NCBI GenBank assembly: GCA_030141605.1
Contig: JAQGDQ010000001.1
Coordinates: forward strand, 1,302,001-1,366,000
Source: Tubiluchus corallicola
Taxonomy: Eukaryota > Priapulida > Priapulimorpha > Priapulimorphida > Tubiluchidae
DNA length: 64,000 nt
Direction: 5' to 3'
How positions within the stretch are numbered: the stretch's first letter is position 1; every line of letters begins with the position of its first letter. This document shows positions 49,932-62,006 of the stretch, one piece after another. Both the position numbers and the translations under genes were made by a program. Below the pieces are notes generated by a model that worked only from the letters and a program-made list of their open reading frames with translations, was not told where the DNA came from and ran no database searches.

Positions 49932-52900
49932 GTAAAAGATTTACAACTTTACAATGTGCAATGCTATAGGGCTACAGAGAAGCTTCTCTTTTCGTAATAA
50001 CATAATTAGATTTGTGCGATACGCAATAAAACGTAATAAAATTACTCCGATAATTATAAGAGAGTAATTACAGTATATGTAATCCGTTCAACGAGTTTTA
50101 ATTGTGTGTCGCTTCTCCAGCGTCAAACATCATGATCCTGGACATACTCAAATTGGATATAGCCTTGGTTAGATGCTTGTATCTTGTTATTTAAAGCAGA
50201 CCCTTTTTGGCACTTTTAGTGTTGCAGTATTAACATCACACGAAATTTTTATTATACCAGCATTCTTTTATTTCCTTATTTCATTCGAAACAGCTTGTAA
50301 AAATCATGATGCAGAAATTCCCGTGCTATATACACTTTACATACAAATTAATGATACTAACAATTTTCAAGTTTAAATATTTCTCAACGTACTCGATTCA
50401 GTGTACAAAATTTTTATGCGGTTTTTGTACGGCAGAGAATGCGGAAAAACAAAAAAGGTTTTCCAAAAAACAACACTAATTAGGAATACCTGATACTCTG
50501 AAATCCAGTTGCGTATAATCCTGAACAAAATGCTAGAAAAAAGAAAAGATTGCGGTCCGTCTACTGCTACAGGCATGCTGCTGTCATTTAATTTAAAGGA
50601 AAATCGGGCCCCATCTTAAACTGTAGGTCAAAACAATCTACTCTTTATAATATTGAAATGGAACTTACTATTTTTTCAAAAATGACTTACGTGAAAAAAT
50701 TATTATAAACGCAATTTCGCTTTCGCGCCACTAATTCTTCGCTGTTACATACATTTCACCATTCGCTGGTTAGATGGGCACTAGCGCCTGCATTTCTCAA
50801 AAGTGTTGTTCAAAAAACAGGTGCTGTACCTCTCAGTTCACAGGTGTTCGTTTGTGACGTAGTACATACGCTCGACGGCTCATGCGTGAACACAACAGTA
50901 AATTTGAAATTTCTATTATTATTTTAAAATTTGCCGAGTCTTAGTACAACACACTGGATCTCTTACAGTAGCACTGTATTTTAATCTTCGCTTTCGCAAA
51001 CACCTACAACATGCTATTGAAAATTATGTTCATTTATGACGTCATTAATAGTTGGGCTCGCTCGCCGTCAATTAAGATTTTGAATTTATTATTTAATTAT
51101 CAAAACGTTTTTGCAGTATAATTGGTGTTAAAATGTATACTTTTTACCGTGCTTGAAAATGGGGTAGGATATGAAAAATCATCCTGTCTTTGTTTAAAAT
51201 TAGGCATTATCGTGGTCACTAATTAGAAGAAAATCTAAGTTTACAAATGTCAATTGCTTAAAAAGGTACCTTTGTTACCGCATGTACGTATTAATTCGTT
51301 TTCCAAGGTAGTAAAACATTTGAGAAGACGAGTCTTCATGTCTTGTGACATTGTCTAGTTCTTAGTTATGAACGTAATAAGAGAGAAGAAATTAAATTAT
51401 TTGATACAGGATATTATCTTGACGTTAAGATTATTCTTCCTTAGTTGCTACTGGCCTTGATGCGCAAATAAGTGAAATAATATATAAGGTGGATAATAAT
51501 GATGGTGATGCTGATGATGATGAATGATCATGATGATCATGGTAGTAAAACAGTACTACAGACATCGTCTGCTGGACATTACGAAAGAAATATATTTGAT
51601 GGGCCTCCGTCACCCAAGTCACCTCTATACAGATGACGTTTGGAAAGTAATCCACTCACCTCCAGCCTACCTTCATTGAGACTTTACACGTACATTTGTG
51701 GTGAAAACTACAACAATTTATGCCATACCATAATAAACACGCAACTGTGGCCACCCAGAGGTGACATTTGTGTTTTTGTCAAACGAGCATGCATCCTTCA
51801 AAATTGGGTTTGCCTTTCGTGATATGCTACAGCTTACCAGCTGCTCAAATTCTTTCCTGGGAATTTCTCGAATTTTACCTCTACCTAAAGTTCTCCAAAT
51901 ATTATGGAAGCCGCAGACCATGACTACAAGTATTCAATCTTGTTGTATCGGGGAGGGAGTGTGGTGAAGCGACGAACTAGTCTTATTTCTAAGATAGTTT
52001 AATTTAAAGTGGCTGAACAATGAATGTGCTAGTACTGCTAATTAATGACGCCAAGAGCCCAAGAGCTATAAGTGATATTACTTAATACAGTACGCCTACT
52101 AGATGTACTCTTTTATTTTGGAAGTGTTTCTTTTATTGAGCGATTTATCTTGCAATTAAAGTAATAAATGACAATATTTTAACGATTTGTGTATTGCAAT
52201 GAACAGTATGCAGTACGTAGGCCTGCTCTCGCTTCCTACAAGCGTGCATGAACGTGAAAGATTAATGTCTTACTAATTTATAGCCCATAGCCTGTGAAAA
52301 CTGGTGAACACCATAAAATGTATGAACTGATAAACCACTGTTGTAAAAACAACATTTGTTGTCTTATAACTGGCTCAGATAAAAAATTATCAAAGAAGTC
52401 CCGTGTATTTTAGTCCATAGCAACGGCATTTGTTTGGCTTCTCTGAGAAATGTTCAAATGAGCTATATGAAAGACGAAAAGTTTTACTTTGACATCACTA
52501 CACAGAATATAACTTGTTTTAGAGAATCCAGGATATCAAAAGAATGGCCATTTCCGAATACCTTCGAATTCTTTTCAGCAAAATTTCCAACCTTTATTGA
52601 CCATTAAACTACCGGCACCTGGAAATTCATCTTCAACATACATCAATAACAATTTTCAAATTTTTCAGCGAAACAAAAACTAGAGTAAACAATAAAACGT
52701 ACGCAGATTGAAAAAGCTCTAAACAATAATGTGCTTGATTGGATCTTAGCTGGAAGGTTCTACAGAGGACATTAATTCATAATGGTATACATGATAATTA
52801 AAATTTGTTACGAACAATGCAATCCGCGTATCGATAGGAAAATCGTTATCCTTAATAATGTTTGTTTATGCAAGCACACAATTCACAAAGGATCTACTAA

Positions 52901-53059
52901 TGAAGCACCCCGAAAAGAAACCTTTACTAAGCATACCACTGGCGTCGGGGAAACGTGTTTATTTCCTTCACGCTGCAGAGACATTAAATTCGAACAACTG
53001 CTGAGTACGACAACTGAAGGATATAGGTAACAGTGAAACTTGTTAATGGCTTAAACTAT
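49932..53059. other. Gene-poor stretch with a GAT-rich microsatellite
   Basis: No gene recognised. A GAT/GATG-rich microsatellite lies at about 51491-51540. Open frames are at most 82 codons and without domains. Confidence 0.4.
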
Positions 53060-53376
53060 TACATAAAAAGTAAAATAACGAAAGGAAAAATAGGCGGTAA
53101 AAAGACAAAAGTGCAAATTCAAAAAAGATAAAACCTGGTATTGTAGAGATAAGATTAAAATAAGGTAAAATTTAAAAAATGGAGAGCGGAATACGGTAAG
53201 TAAAAAATATAAAAATAAATTGCAAAAAGACAATTATAACCGAAAAGATAAATAAGAAAAAAATTAAAATGGAAAAACGTAAAAAGAACGAAAAAAAGAG
53301 AACAGAAGAAAGAAGGAAATAAAGGGAGAAAAAAGAAAAACGAAAGAATGAGTTAAAAAAGAAAGAAAGACGTGCT
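53060..53376. repeat. Purine-rich (A/G) tract
   Basis: About 315 bases are made almost wholly of A and G on the plus strand, mostly variants of AAAAGAAA and GAAAGAA, becoming purer toward the right (53270-53370). This looks like an expanded, diverged simple repeat. Confidence 0.75.
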
Positions 53377-53388
53377 GGATAGTATCGG

Positions 53389-53474
53389 GAATTCGTGGCC
53401 TACTGGCTAAGGCATTTGACTTTTAACCCGAAGACAAAGTCGTGAAACTCATGTTCAAATGTTGGCCTGAATTT
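53389..53474 (+). repeat. tRNA-like sequence, perhaps a SINE head or pseudo-tRNA
   Basis: A box-A-like GTGGCCTACTGGCTAAGGC gives a perfect GCCT/AGGC D-stem. The flanking heptamers at 53389-53395 and 53468-53474 pair along the whole acceptor stem with two G-T pairs. An anticodon-loop-like CTTTTAA and a box-B-like GTTCAAAT are present in order. The anticodon and T stems pair poorly, so a functional tRNA is unlikely. It directly follows the purine-rich tract. Confidence 0.3.
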
Positions 53475-55147
53475 TTCACCGAATAAATGACCTACTTTTC
53501 TAATGCGTGCACGATACTAAATTGCGTATAAATGACTATTTTTAAAAAACCTTTGAGGAACTGACTATTATAATACGTACACATAGAGCAATTTAGCCAT
53601 TAAAATGTTCAAATGAAAACACAGTAACACGCAATGATCAAATTATCGACTCAATAGTTACCCGCGCTGTGTTCGAGAACTTTGATTATCTAGTAAATTA
53701 TATTTTTGTACACACGTTTTCAGACTTACTGAGTGCAATCAATCGAAAACTATATGTGATTATTATATACACATCGGCAGCACCTGTAAGCCCCTATACC
53801 TGTCTCATTTTTACGAACTCTTGCTAGCAGACAACGGTTACAATATAAAATTTGTAAACAAATCACAAAATCACGAAAAATACGTGCACGTTTAGCAGCA
53901 GTTTGTTAATTGATCCAGAAAATATGTCACTGTTATATATTTCGAGAAACTACAAGAAATTGTTACGCAAGTCATTGCAAAAAACATTCATTCATTTCAC
54001 TCAAGATTTTCTCCGAAAGATTACACATTTTTGTCCTTCGACGAAATGCTTGGCGTCAATGAAAGAAAGTCAATTGAAGCACAAACTTGTTGTGAAATTA
54101 TAGCTTTTTAATTGTACTCAATGAAATTAGATTCCGATTCCGTATCATATAAAATTTATACATGATCAGTCTAAAAGACCAAACTAAGCAACAACAAAAG
54201 ATTTCCATTTCACCATCTATGATTGTACTGTGTTTCAGGGTCTCAATGACCACCTAAGCTATTGCGGCTCTCTGTAGAAAGCCACGACAGTCAACAAGTG
54301 GTATTGCAACCTATTGGATGTCCTCACTGATAGTCACACTGAAGATGAATTTTAAAAATACCAATTTGATTTACTTTTCTCCAAATTTATAACTTATTAT
54401 TTCTGTTGACAAGAGGAAAAACTGACTATATCTTCCAGCGAAAAATGTTTCAGTCAATCAAATTCAACGAGCTACTTATCAAAGTGGCTACGTGTGGAAG
54501 CAAGTGATATCATTGCAGTGCCACCCAGATTTTCATTTCCGGTATGATGAGTTGGCTGAGCTCATCGAATCAACCACGACCATCGAAGGTAACTGTGTGT
54601 CAAGCTAACAAATCTACTTTACGCATGCAAACCTAAAAAAGATGATCTGAAATTCGCTGGCATACACTAAGGAGAATGCGATTCTATGCCAAAGTCACTG
54701 GTAGCACGAATGCTTTTTCTTTTGGCAATGTGTTATTGTTCTGCTCCTAATTTCTGAGATGAGTCACTCAAATAGAAGTAATGTCTTAGTCATATTCTGA
54801 TGATTATACATTTTCTTTCAACGAAATAAATGTGACAGATGAAAGTGTCCGACAGTTTTTGACGTCCTCTCAATAATTTTCCGATCAGGTTTGACATTGC
54901 TCAAGCACTCCGTTGCTTTCCTCGTCCTGCTGACAATTGGTAAATTCTTTGCGTGAGTACTGGTCAGATGATATATTTATGCAAGGAGAAGAAAGAAATT
55001 TTTATGATGATATCAACGTAGGTTAAATTAGGATCATTTTAATGAATTCTCTTTCTGATTATTAATTACTCTTGTAGAGAAAAACCACAAATCAAACAGG
55101 TGGGCGTCTTGAACAAAGTACGAAATTCTCTCTGTGCTCTTCTGCTC
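53475..55147. other. Intergenic sequence downstream of the GPCR gene
   Basis: I see no gene. The 66-codon frame at 53903 has no recognisable domain. Confidence 0.35.
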
Positions 55148-55153
55148 TTTATT
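55148..55153 (-). terminator. Candidate polyadenylation signal of the GPCR gene
   Basis: AATAAA on the minus strand, about 220 bases after the GPCR stop codon. Another is at 55231-55236. Either could serve. Confidence 0.4.
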
Positions 55154-55374
55154 CATCTTCTAGCGTAATTATTCCCTGTCGGATATATCACTAACGACCT
55201 CACAGATGGGTAGAGGCGTTTAATTATTGTTTTATTAAATTCATTGATCCTGGAAGAATGTATGCGGATAAAACAGTAAGCAGCAAAATCTTTTTTCAGA
55301 CACATTGAAGAAAATTTAGGACCAATTCCCTCCGCGATCGGGGCGCTATTGACCTTAGATACAGTACATTTCAT

Positions 55375-56502
55375 TTAGTTATTTTCCCATTCCGTTGCTT
55401 CACTTATTTCAATAACATCAGGAACAGATGATTTTGAATGTTCCAGTGTTACTTCATTGCTATCTTTGATCCAAGTGATATTTCCGTCAGTTGTTCGAGG
55501 AACATTAGACGTCATTGTCGTTACTTCTGACATGTCGTTGTCCTTCTTCTTAAAGCACCTACACCAGGGCTTCGTCACTTTAATAAAAGCTTTTCTCATA
55601 TCTTTATTCTTCCAGGCGTATATAATCGGGTTAGCAAATGAACTTGAATAAAGCATTGCATACATGACATATCTAATCGATTTCGTGTTGTCTTCATAGA
55701 CTTCAAGGTTGATTAGAGGCATATAAACGTAGAACGGCAGCCAGCTCACAATAAACGCAAGAATAACGATGATGAAAACTTTCGCCAGTTTAAACTGTCT
55801 CTTGAAGTCGCTGGTGATATTCTGGGGAGATATGCGGCGAGTGTGAACCCAAGCAATGTGCATCAACCGTACATAAACAACAACCATGACTGTGACGTTG
55901 ACAAAGAAATGTATGCTAAGAAAGTATATTGCTCCTTTGCCTACGACCGATTCATATCCGCAACTACTTCCTGGAAACCAACGGTCATTTATTACAATAG
56001 AAAAGCTGATGACAAAAGTATAAAACCAACTAAAAAGTAGGATGATTTTTACCTTAGTTGGTGTTATAAGCTGTCTGTAGCGTAGTGGCCTGGTGATAGC
56101 TACGTACCTGTCCACAGTAACAAACAGTAAATTCACGTAAGAAATAATTGCTCCCATATTAGCGTAAAATTTGACAAAAAGGCAGACCTTCCTCTCCAAT
56201 CGCAGAAAGACCTGAGGAGGGAAACACAGTAGCATGTACGTTCCAAAGAAAAAATCACCAGCTGCTAGATTTCCCACAAACCAATGCGCCATTTCTTCAC
56301 GAAGTTTTTCTGTCCTCAGAACTGCCACGATCACAAGAGCGTTTGAGAACAAAACTACGATAGCTATGACCATTACGACGGACGTCATGATAGCGGCAAC
56401 CATGGGATGAACACCACCCAAGGTAATACTAGAAGAAGACTCATTCAGACTGAGCCCAGAAGTAGTGTTATTAGCCTTCGCAAAGAATTCTTCAATAGCC
56501 AT
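55375..56502 (-). CDS. Orphan class A (rhodopsin-like) GPCR, single exon
   Basis: A 375-residue seven-TM receptor of the plasma membrane. The N-terminus has two N-glycosylation sequons (Asn12, Asn20). TM1 carries SNALVIV (Asn54), TM2 NLAAGD (Asp83), and the TM3/loop-2 disulfide pair is probably Cys107 and Cys181. DRYVAI is at 131-136, TM6 has SWLPF (253-257) and TM7 NPIIYAW (291-297), followed by helix 8 (KNKDMRKAF) and a Ser/Thr-rich tail with a Cys pair (WCRC) suited to palmitoylation. TM5 (residues about 194-213) lacks the usual proline, and TM6 has Ser where most receptors have Cys before the Trp. Missing TM5 proline and the NPIIYA style recall the melanocortin/adenosine-like (MECA) cluster, but ligand and subfamily cannot be assigned. 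One intact coding exon, alone on the minus strand. Confidence 0.88.
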   Translation of the reverse strand: MAIEEFFAKANNTTSGLSLNESSSSITLGGVHPMVAAIMTSVVMVIAIVVLFSNALVIVAVLRTEKLREEMAHWFVGNLAAGDFFFGTYMLLCFPPQVFLRLERKVCLFVKFYANMGAIISYVNLLFVTVDRYVAITRPLRYRQLITPTKVKIILLFSWFYTFVISFSIVINDRWFPGSSCGYESVVGKGAIYFLSIHFFVNVTVMVVVYVRLMHIAWVHTRRISPQNITSDFKRQFKLAKVFIIVILAFIVSWLPFYVYMPLINLEVYEDNTKSIRYVMYAMLYSSSFANPIIYAWKNKDMRKAFIKVTKPWCRCFKKKDNDMSEVTTMTSNVPRTTDGNITWIKDSNEVTLEHSKSSVPDVIEISEATEWENN

Positions 56503-58559
56503 AAAAATATTTCTTTACTTTTCAGTTAATCTGTTTTCGGAAAATTTTGCCGCCAAAACTTGCTGCAGTTTATGCACAATTTTTTGCGCGGAATCCTGTC
56601 GTATTTGTCGCAAGTATTCTTTCATCCACAATTAAATGCTGTATATTTGTGCCATTAAAGAAATAACAAATAAAACTCTGTTAAGTGTTATCACTTTATA
56701 ATGCTGCTGTTCATAAAACTTGTCTCATATGCAACATAAAAATAATTTCTATGCCCAGCACGTAACCAAATATGTTTTCAACTTTTCAAGCAGCAGGTAG
56801 AAACACTAGTGGCCTGAAGAAAGATAAATCTGTTCCTCAGTTGAAAGAGCATGAATGCATGACGCAAAGAAAATCTTCATCTATCTATAATTTAATGTGA
56901 ACACAACGAGCCAGGTTTTTCGTTTATTTAGTCAACAAAGCACACAAATTAACCTGCTGGGCAAAGCCAAACTGCAAGTTATATTGTTAAATCAATAAGA
57001 ACCATTCTATCAGAAAGCGCATGTTCTTCGAGTTTTCTTCAGAGGAAATTCGTTCCAAAGTTCTTGCAATGATTTCAGAAAAATTATAAGAAATTGACCA
57101 TGAAATGAGTTTTGCTGAATTTAATTTTTCCCCAATTTCTATAGCGTTAGTAATCTTTAAAAGATAATTATATATTTGTTTGTGTTCTGAAGTCGCTTTT
57201 GAATTATGAAGATCAGTTGGAAAGTATATTATATAGTTTGATTAGGAAGGACTAATGCCAAATCCATTAAACCAGGTAATATGGTAAAATGGGTCAACGT
57301 TAGTTTTAGTAAAAGCCTGTCTGCAGCTCATTATCGGACACTAGCCTGTGCACGACATCAGCCCATTTGACATGCCACGATGTGTTCACTCTCAACTTCT
57401 TAAAAGTAACAGCATTTTTCTATGTATTGGTGCTTGATAGATAATTTCGAAGATACGAAATTTTCGCAAAGTGGGCGGCACAATTTAGGCTTACAACAAC
57501 ATCAATAACTAGTCTTTGTAGAAAAGTTTAATTAAGTGCGCTAGCTTAATATGCTAGTCACATTACTAGATGTCGAAGTTTTAGCTTTGTCAATACATCA
57601 AAAGTTGACTGTTAAAATTAAGAAGCCTACGTCCTTAAAAATAAAAGCCACAATTTTATCGACTTAACTATCCTCATTCGCTGCCACCTTTTACTGAAGT
57701 GTCTGTGAAGTGCTGAACGCGGTCTCATATAAGAAAATTCAAGAAATGCAAGTAGTTATCAAAAATGGATAACAACAAATTTTTCACTAATGTTCTACTT
57801 AAGGAAATTTGCATCATTTGAAAGCAGAAATTAACTTCTCTGAAGTAATAAGTGATTGATAAACCATTGCATTCCTTGAAATTTGAGGTCGGATAATCAT
57901 TGGTATCTGCTAAAGATGCAATGAGCGCAAAAATAAAACTACAGAATAATAAATAAAGTAAGGGGTGCTTCTTGCTCCTACGACCCCACAATAGATGATT
58001 CCCACGAATCGTGGGTTTTTGTTTTCGTTTTTTTCAAACCCCCAAAATATACATTACGACACAGTACAAAACTCGAGTGGTAAAAAATCCCTCGACTTAT
58101 GGGGCTTTGTTGTATTTTTAAATACTCGAAGTTTTGCCATTGTTTCCTGTCAGACTCAGTCATTTGCCAGAAATGAATAGACATGAATTTCGTTAAGTGT
58201 CGTCAATTTTAAATTCCAGCGCCGCTGCTATATGAAATCTGAATAACTATCTACAGCCGACTCAATTTTGTCGAGCCCTGAACCGCTGCCGTTTTATAGG
58301 GACCATGTTCATTTATGAAAAAACATACATATTTCCATATAAATGCATTCATACCAGCCTACCTGGTATCAGCATGGCCAAACTTGGGAAGCTATATCTC
58401 CTGAATCCCCTTTGGAATCCTCTTCAGAAATGTATATGGTACATCACCAAAACTTTGTCCTTGCGTTACGCAAGACTGAAACACCACTTATTAATGTGGC
58501 GGCAGTGGCAATAGTTCCCATCGTATTCAACGGTGTGCCACACAGCCGCCACCGCTGCA
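56503..58559. other. GPCR upstream region and flank of the retrotransposon
   Basis: No gene is established. Two overlapping plus-strand frames at 58305-58591 (69 and 82 codons) have mildly coding-like composition (a stretch with NVAAVAIVPIVFNGV) but no recognised domain. GPCR promoter elements were not identified. Confidence 0.35.
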
Positions 58560-59626
58560 GGGCTGCCACGCTACGGTCCTTTTGCGCGTAGAGGTAGGTC
58601 AATATTGAGGAATTTTATTGTGGCAAACGCGCAGTAGTGGCGAACTGAAACACTTGTTATAGTGATAACCAATGTATTAACAATGTAGAGAAATTGCGTT
58701 GGCGAACTATACACTAGTTGACGATACGTGATAGTGGGTAATCGTAGTAGTGGCGAATCTTAGTAGTGGTGAAACGTAATAGTAGCGAAGTGAAACTTAT
58801 TAATTCACTACCGCATTGAATCACAATGTTTGCTCTACCATTAAAAATTTTCAGTGATGAACTTTGGAAGTGTGGTAGTTGCTAAATTGTGTAACTAAAA
58901 TTTTACTTATGTGTATGTAACATTTGAACCTAATATGCCCATATTAGGCATTAAGTAATTATCGTTACCTGAGTAAAACAATTAAATCCACATCGTTACT
59001 GCAACGAATCAGTCTAATTTGGCTGACAAATAACATAGTAACATATGAACATTGTAACACTTCTTGCGCTCACGTGACATCCTGCATACAAGGCGAGGTC
59101 TCCTCCAGTACTTGGGTAGGACCGGTCCTTCCTCACGCACGTTGTGGTAATGCAGCAGAACGCGGTCTACGCAGCTTTCGCTCCAACTCGCCGGACACGT
59201 AGTAGAGTCTCTGGAGATCGGATAATGAGAAGATCATCTCCTCCGAGTTCCCACACAGAACGGAAGCGATTTAGATCATCGAACGTGAAGTCAAAGGTGA
59301 CAATATCTTTATCCAACGAGAAGGTGATTAGGCTATGTAACGAATGCCTAATTTAACAAATGTCTCTCAGCAGTTGCGTAACTGACGAGGTTTCACCAAC
59401 AGAACAGGAACAGCGTTCACCAATGAATAGGAAGAACATAGTAATGAACAAACCATCCATTTCTTGTTTAATCATCGTAAAAGAAACCATGATATAGTTA
59501 TATCTGAGCATTTTTCAACACGGCCATTCTACTCTCTCTCCGCCACGTAGACCAATACCGTTAAGATTAATACTTAAAGTGAAAAATAATTAGTTGCAGT
59601 AATCTGCTGGATGGGGGACCATCACA
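58560..59626 (-). repeat. Probable 3' LTR and polypurine tract
   Basis: On the minus strand AGGGGACGG (59630-59638) looks like the polypurine tract, followed after a few bases by TGTGATGG at 59626 as a likely LTR start. A polyadenylation signal AATAAA occurs near 58616. Several TAGTGGCGAA-like units lie in 58630-58795. The other LTR end is not defined because the 5' LTR is out of view; 58560 is a guess. The 290 bases between the RNase H stop and this tract hold no gene. Confidence 0.4.
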
Positions 59627-59930
59627 GAGCCGTCCCCTAAAGAATATTAAATATTTCAAGATCATGATTACGAAACTTAACATTTTTCACTGCCAAGATA
59701 AGATAACGTCATACATATACAATGACAAACATGAATAGAAGTGATGACTTTGTAGCTAACTAAGCTATTACATATTTGATCATTTGCTAACTAAGCAAAT
59801 TGATCATTACATCATACACCACGAATATATCATCAAACAAATATATGATATATAACACCAAAAAAAACTTGTTTAAGCATTGAAAAAGTACTACAACTTG
59901 TTGGGCATTTCATACTCTGATGCTTTATAT

Positions 59931-62006
59931 TTATTTCCGGCTTAAAGCATCAGCAACAAGGTTTTGAGCGCCAGCAATATGCTCAATTGTAAAGCAATAT
60001 TCTGAAAGAATGAGTGCCCAGTGACACAAACGTCTGTTATTCTTACGCATTTTTCTGAGCGCAAGCAAACTTCTCTGATCAGTGCGCAATGTAAACTGGC
60101 GGCCTTCTAAATAGTAATTTAACTTCTGCACGCAAAATACAACACTCAGAAGTTCACATTCAACTACAGAATATCTGACTTCGGTGGGTGTAAGCCTACG
60201 ACTGACATATGTGATAGGCACCTCTCCTAAGCCATCCATACGATCTTGGGTGAGTGCACCACCAATGCCCACAAAGCTGGCATCTGTAGTTAGGATAAAT
60301 GGTTTGGAATAATCAGGGGAATGTAGAACACTGTCAGAAGTCAAAGCATTCTGAAGGGTAAGAAAGCTCTTCTCACAAGCTTCTGACCAAGGTACTTGGG
60401 TGGGTGCATATTTTTCTGTTAAAGAATACAGAGGTGCAGCGATAGTGCTGAAGTTCTCGATAAAACGTCTGTAGAAGCCCACCATTCCTAGGAATCTACG
60501 TACTTGAGTTTTTGTTTGTGGCCGTGGAAAATCACATATTTGTTGTAGCTTCTTCTGTTGAGGACGTAGGCGGTTCTTGCCTATAATGTATCCAAGAAAA
60601 TTTGCCTCACGCAGAGCAAAATGGCACTTAAGTGGCTTAACAGTCAGGCCTGCCTTACGAATGCAAGTAAGCGTGCCATCTACATGTTCCAAGTGATGTG
60701 ACCAATCTCGCGACTTGATTAACACATCATCGATGTAACCTCGTGAAGAATCTCTTACGTTTTCTAAAACGCGGTCCATAAGTGACTGTGCAGTACTGGC
60801 AGCATTCAGTAAGCCGAAAGGCATGACGATGAACTCGAACTTACCAAAATCAGTTACAAAAGCTGATATGGGTTGTGATTCAGGGGCCAGTTCGATTTGC
60901 CAGTATGCCTTGGACAAATCAAGGGTCGATATCCAAGCGATGTTGTGAAGATCATCGATTATATCGTCCGGGCGAGGCATTGGATATGGGTTGAAAATTG
61001 TACGAGCATTTAACTGTCGGTAGTCAATCGTTGGTCGCCATTCACCATGCGGTTTTGGCACGAAGTGTAGAGGCGAGGCATACTCGGACTCTGATCGTCG
61101 TATTACCCCTAAATTTAGCATCTCTTGAAGTTCGCGCCAAACTATCTCTTTGCGGGATTGCGGCAGTCGATAGGGATGTAGCTTGACTGGTGTGGCATCC
61201 TTTAGGTGAATGTGGTGGCGAACTACAGTAGTGCGACCTGGTAAATCCGTAAACATTTCCGGATACTTGTTAAAAATAGCACGAAGTTCTGTGCGTTGTT
61301 GCTCTGATAGATCGTCTGATAAAGTGACATCATTTACTGACTGTGTGGCAATGGCCGTTGGCAAAAAAGCATAATCTGGAAGACCTCCAGGTTCCACTAT
61401 TCCTTTTCCGAGGTTTGTTATTGCCAAATCATACATGTCATCTTCCTCAACATCTTCATCAACGCCATATGCTAGAGCTTCACTCAAGCTTGTTCCATCA
61501 TCGTCCAAGCTCATTGCTAGAAGGATCAGGGACTCCTTTCTGTCCACATATTGCTTAAGCTTATTGATATGAACAATTCTAGTGTCCTTCCGTCTACCCT
61601 TCTTGCCAAAACAAACTTTATAAGTCCAATCGGATACTTTGTCTGTTATTTGATATGGGCCTCTCCATCCTGGTTGCATCTTTTTGCCTTTCCTCATCCT
61701 CTGAACCATCACTTTATCGCCAACCTCGAAACTTCTTTCTTTTGACACGCGATCATACCAGCGTTTCTGGGATAATTTGGCTTCCAGAAGCGATTTATGA
61801 GCGTCTTCTGTCGATGTCTCTAATGCATTAATAACTCGTGCAACGTACTCATCGACATCTTCAAGGCTTGGCGGTTTGGAACAACCCCATCGCTCTTTAA
61901 GCATGGTCAACGGACCACGTACTGGGTAGCCAAAGACAAGTTTATTTTGGGCTGTACCCTGTGGAATCCTGTGGAACTTCACGGTATGAGAAAAGCACAT
62001 AATCAA
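59931..62006 (-). CDS. Retrotransposon Pol 3' part: integrase C-terminus, reverse transcriptase, RNase H
   Basis: A 691-residue open frame. Residues about 20-155 hold the end of integrase with a GPY/F module (GWRGPY at 113-118, VHINKLKQY at 145-153). A linker with an acidic patch follows, then RT (about 280-480) with LDLSKAYWQ (Asp363), VMPFGLLNA and the catalytic YIDD at 424-427, and RNase H with TDASFVGIGGAL (Asp575), the ELL glutamate (618), TDQRSLL and ADALSR at the very end. The first roughly 20 codons are out-of-frame sequence upstream of the frameshift, so the annotated ATG is not a real start. There are no stops inside RT or RNase H. Confidence 0.9.
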   Translation of the reverse strand: MIMCFSHTVKFHRIPQGTAQNKLVFGYPVRGPLTMLKERWGCSKPPSLEDVDEYVARVINALETSTEDAHKSLLEAKLSQKRWYDRVSKERSFEVGDKVMVQRMRKGKKMQPGWRGPYQITDKVSDWTYKVCFGKKGRRKDTRIVHINKLKQYVDRKESLILLAMSLDDDGTSLSEALAYGVDEDVEEDDMYDLAITNLGKGIVEPGGLPDYAFLPTAIATQSVNDVTLSDDLSEQQRTELRAIFNKYPEMFTDLPGRTTVVRHHIHLKDATPVKLHPYRLPQSRKEIVWRELQEMLNLGVIRRSESEYASPLHFVPKPHGEWRPTIDYRQLNARTIFNPYPMPRPDDIIDDLHNIAWISTLDLSKAYWQIELAPESQPISAFVTDFGKFEFIVMPFGLLNAASTAQSLMDRVLENVRDSSRGYIDDVLIKSRDWSHHLEHVDGTLTCIRKAGLTVKPLKCHFALREANFLGYIIGKNRLRPQQKKLQQICDFPRPQTKTQVRRFLGMVGFYRRFIENFSTIAAPLYSLTEKYAPTQVPWSEACEKSFLTLQNALTSDSVLHSPDYSKPFILTTDASFVGIGGALTQDRMDGLGEVPITYVSRRLTPTEVRYSVVECELLSVVFCVQKLNYYLEGRQFTLRTDQRSLLALRKMRKNNRRLCHWALILSEYCFTIEHIAGAQNLVADALSRK

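Noticed and set aside
61343-61745. Plus-strand ORFs of 71 and 64 codons
   Set aside because: Shadows of the retrotransposon Pol frame on the opposite strand.
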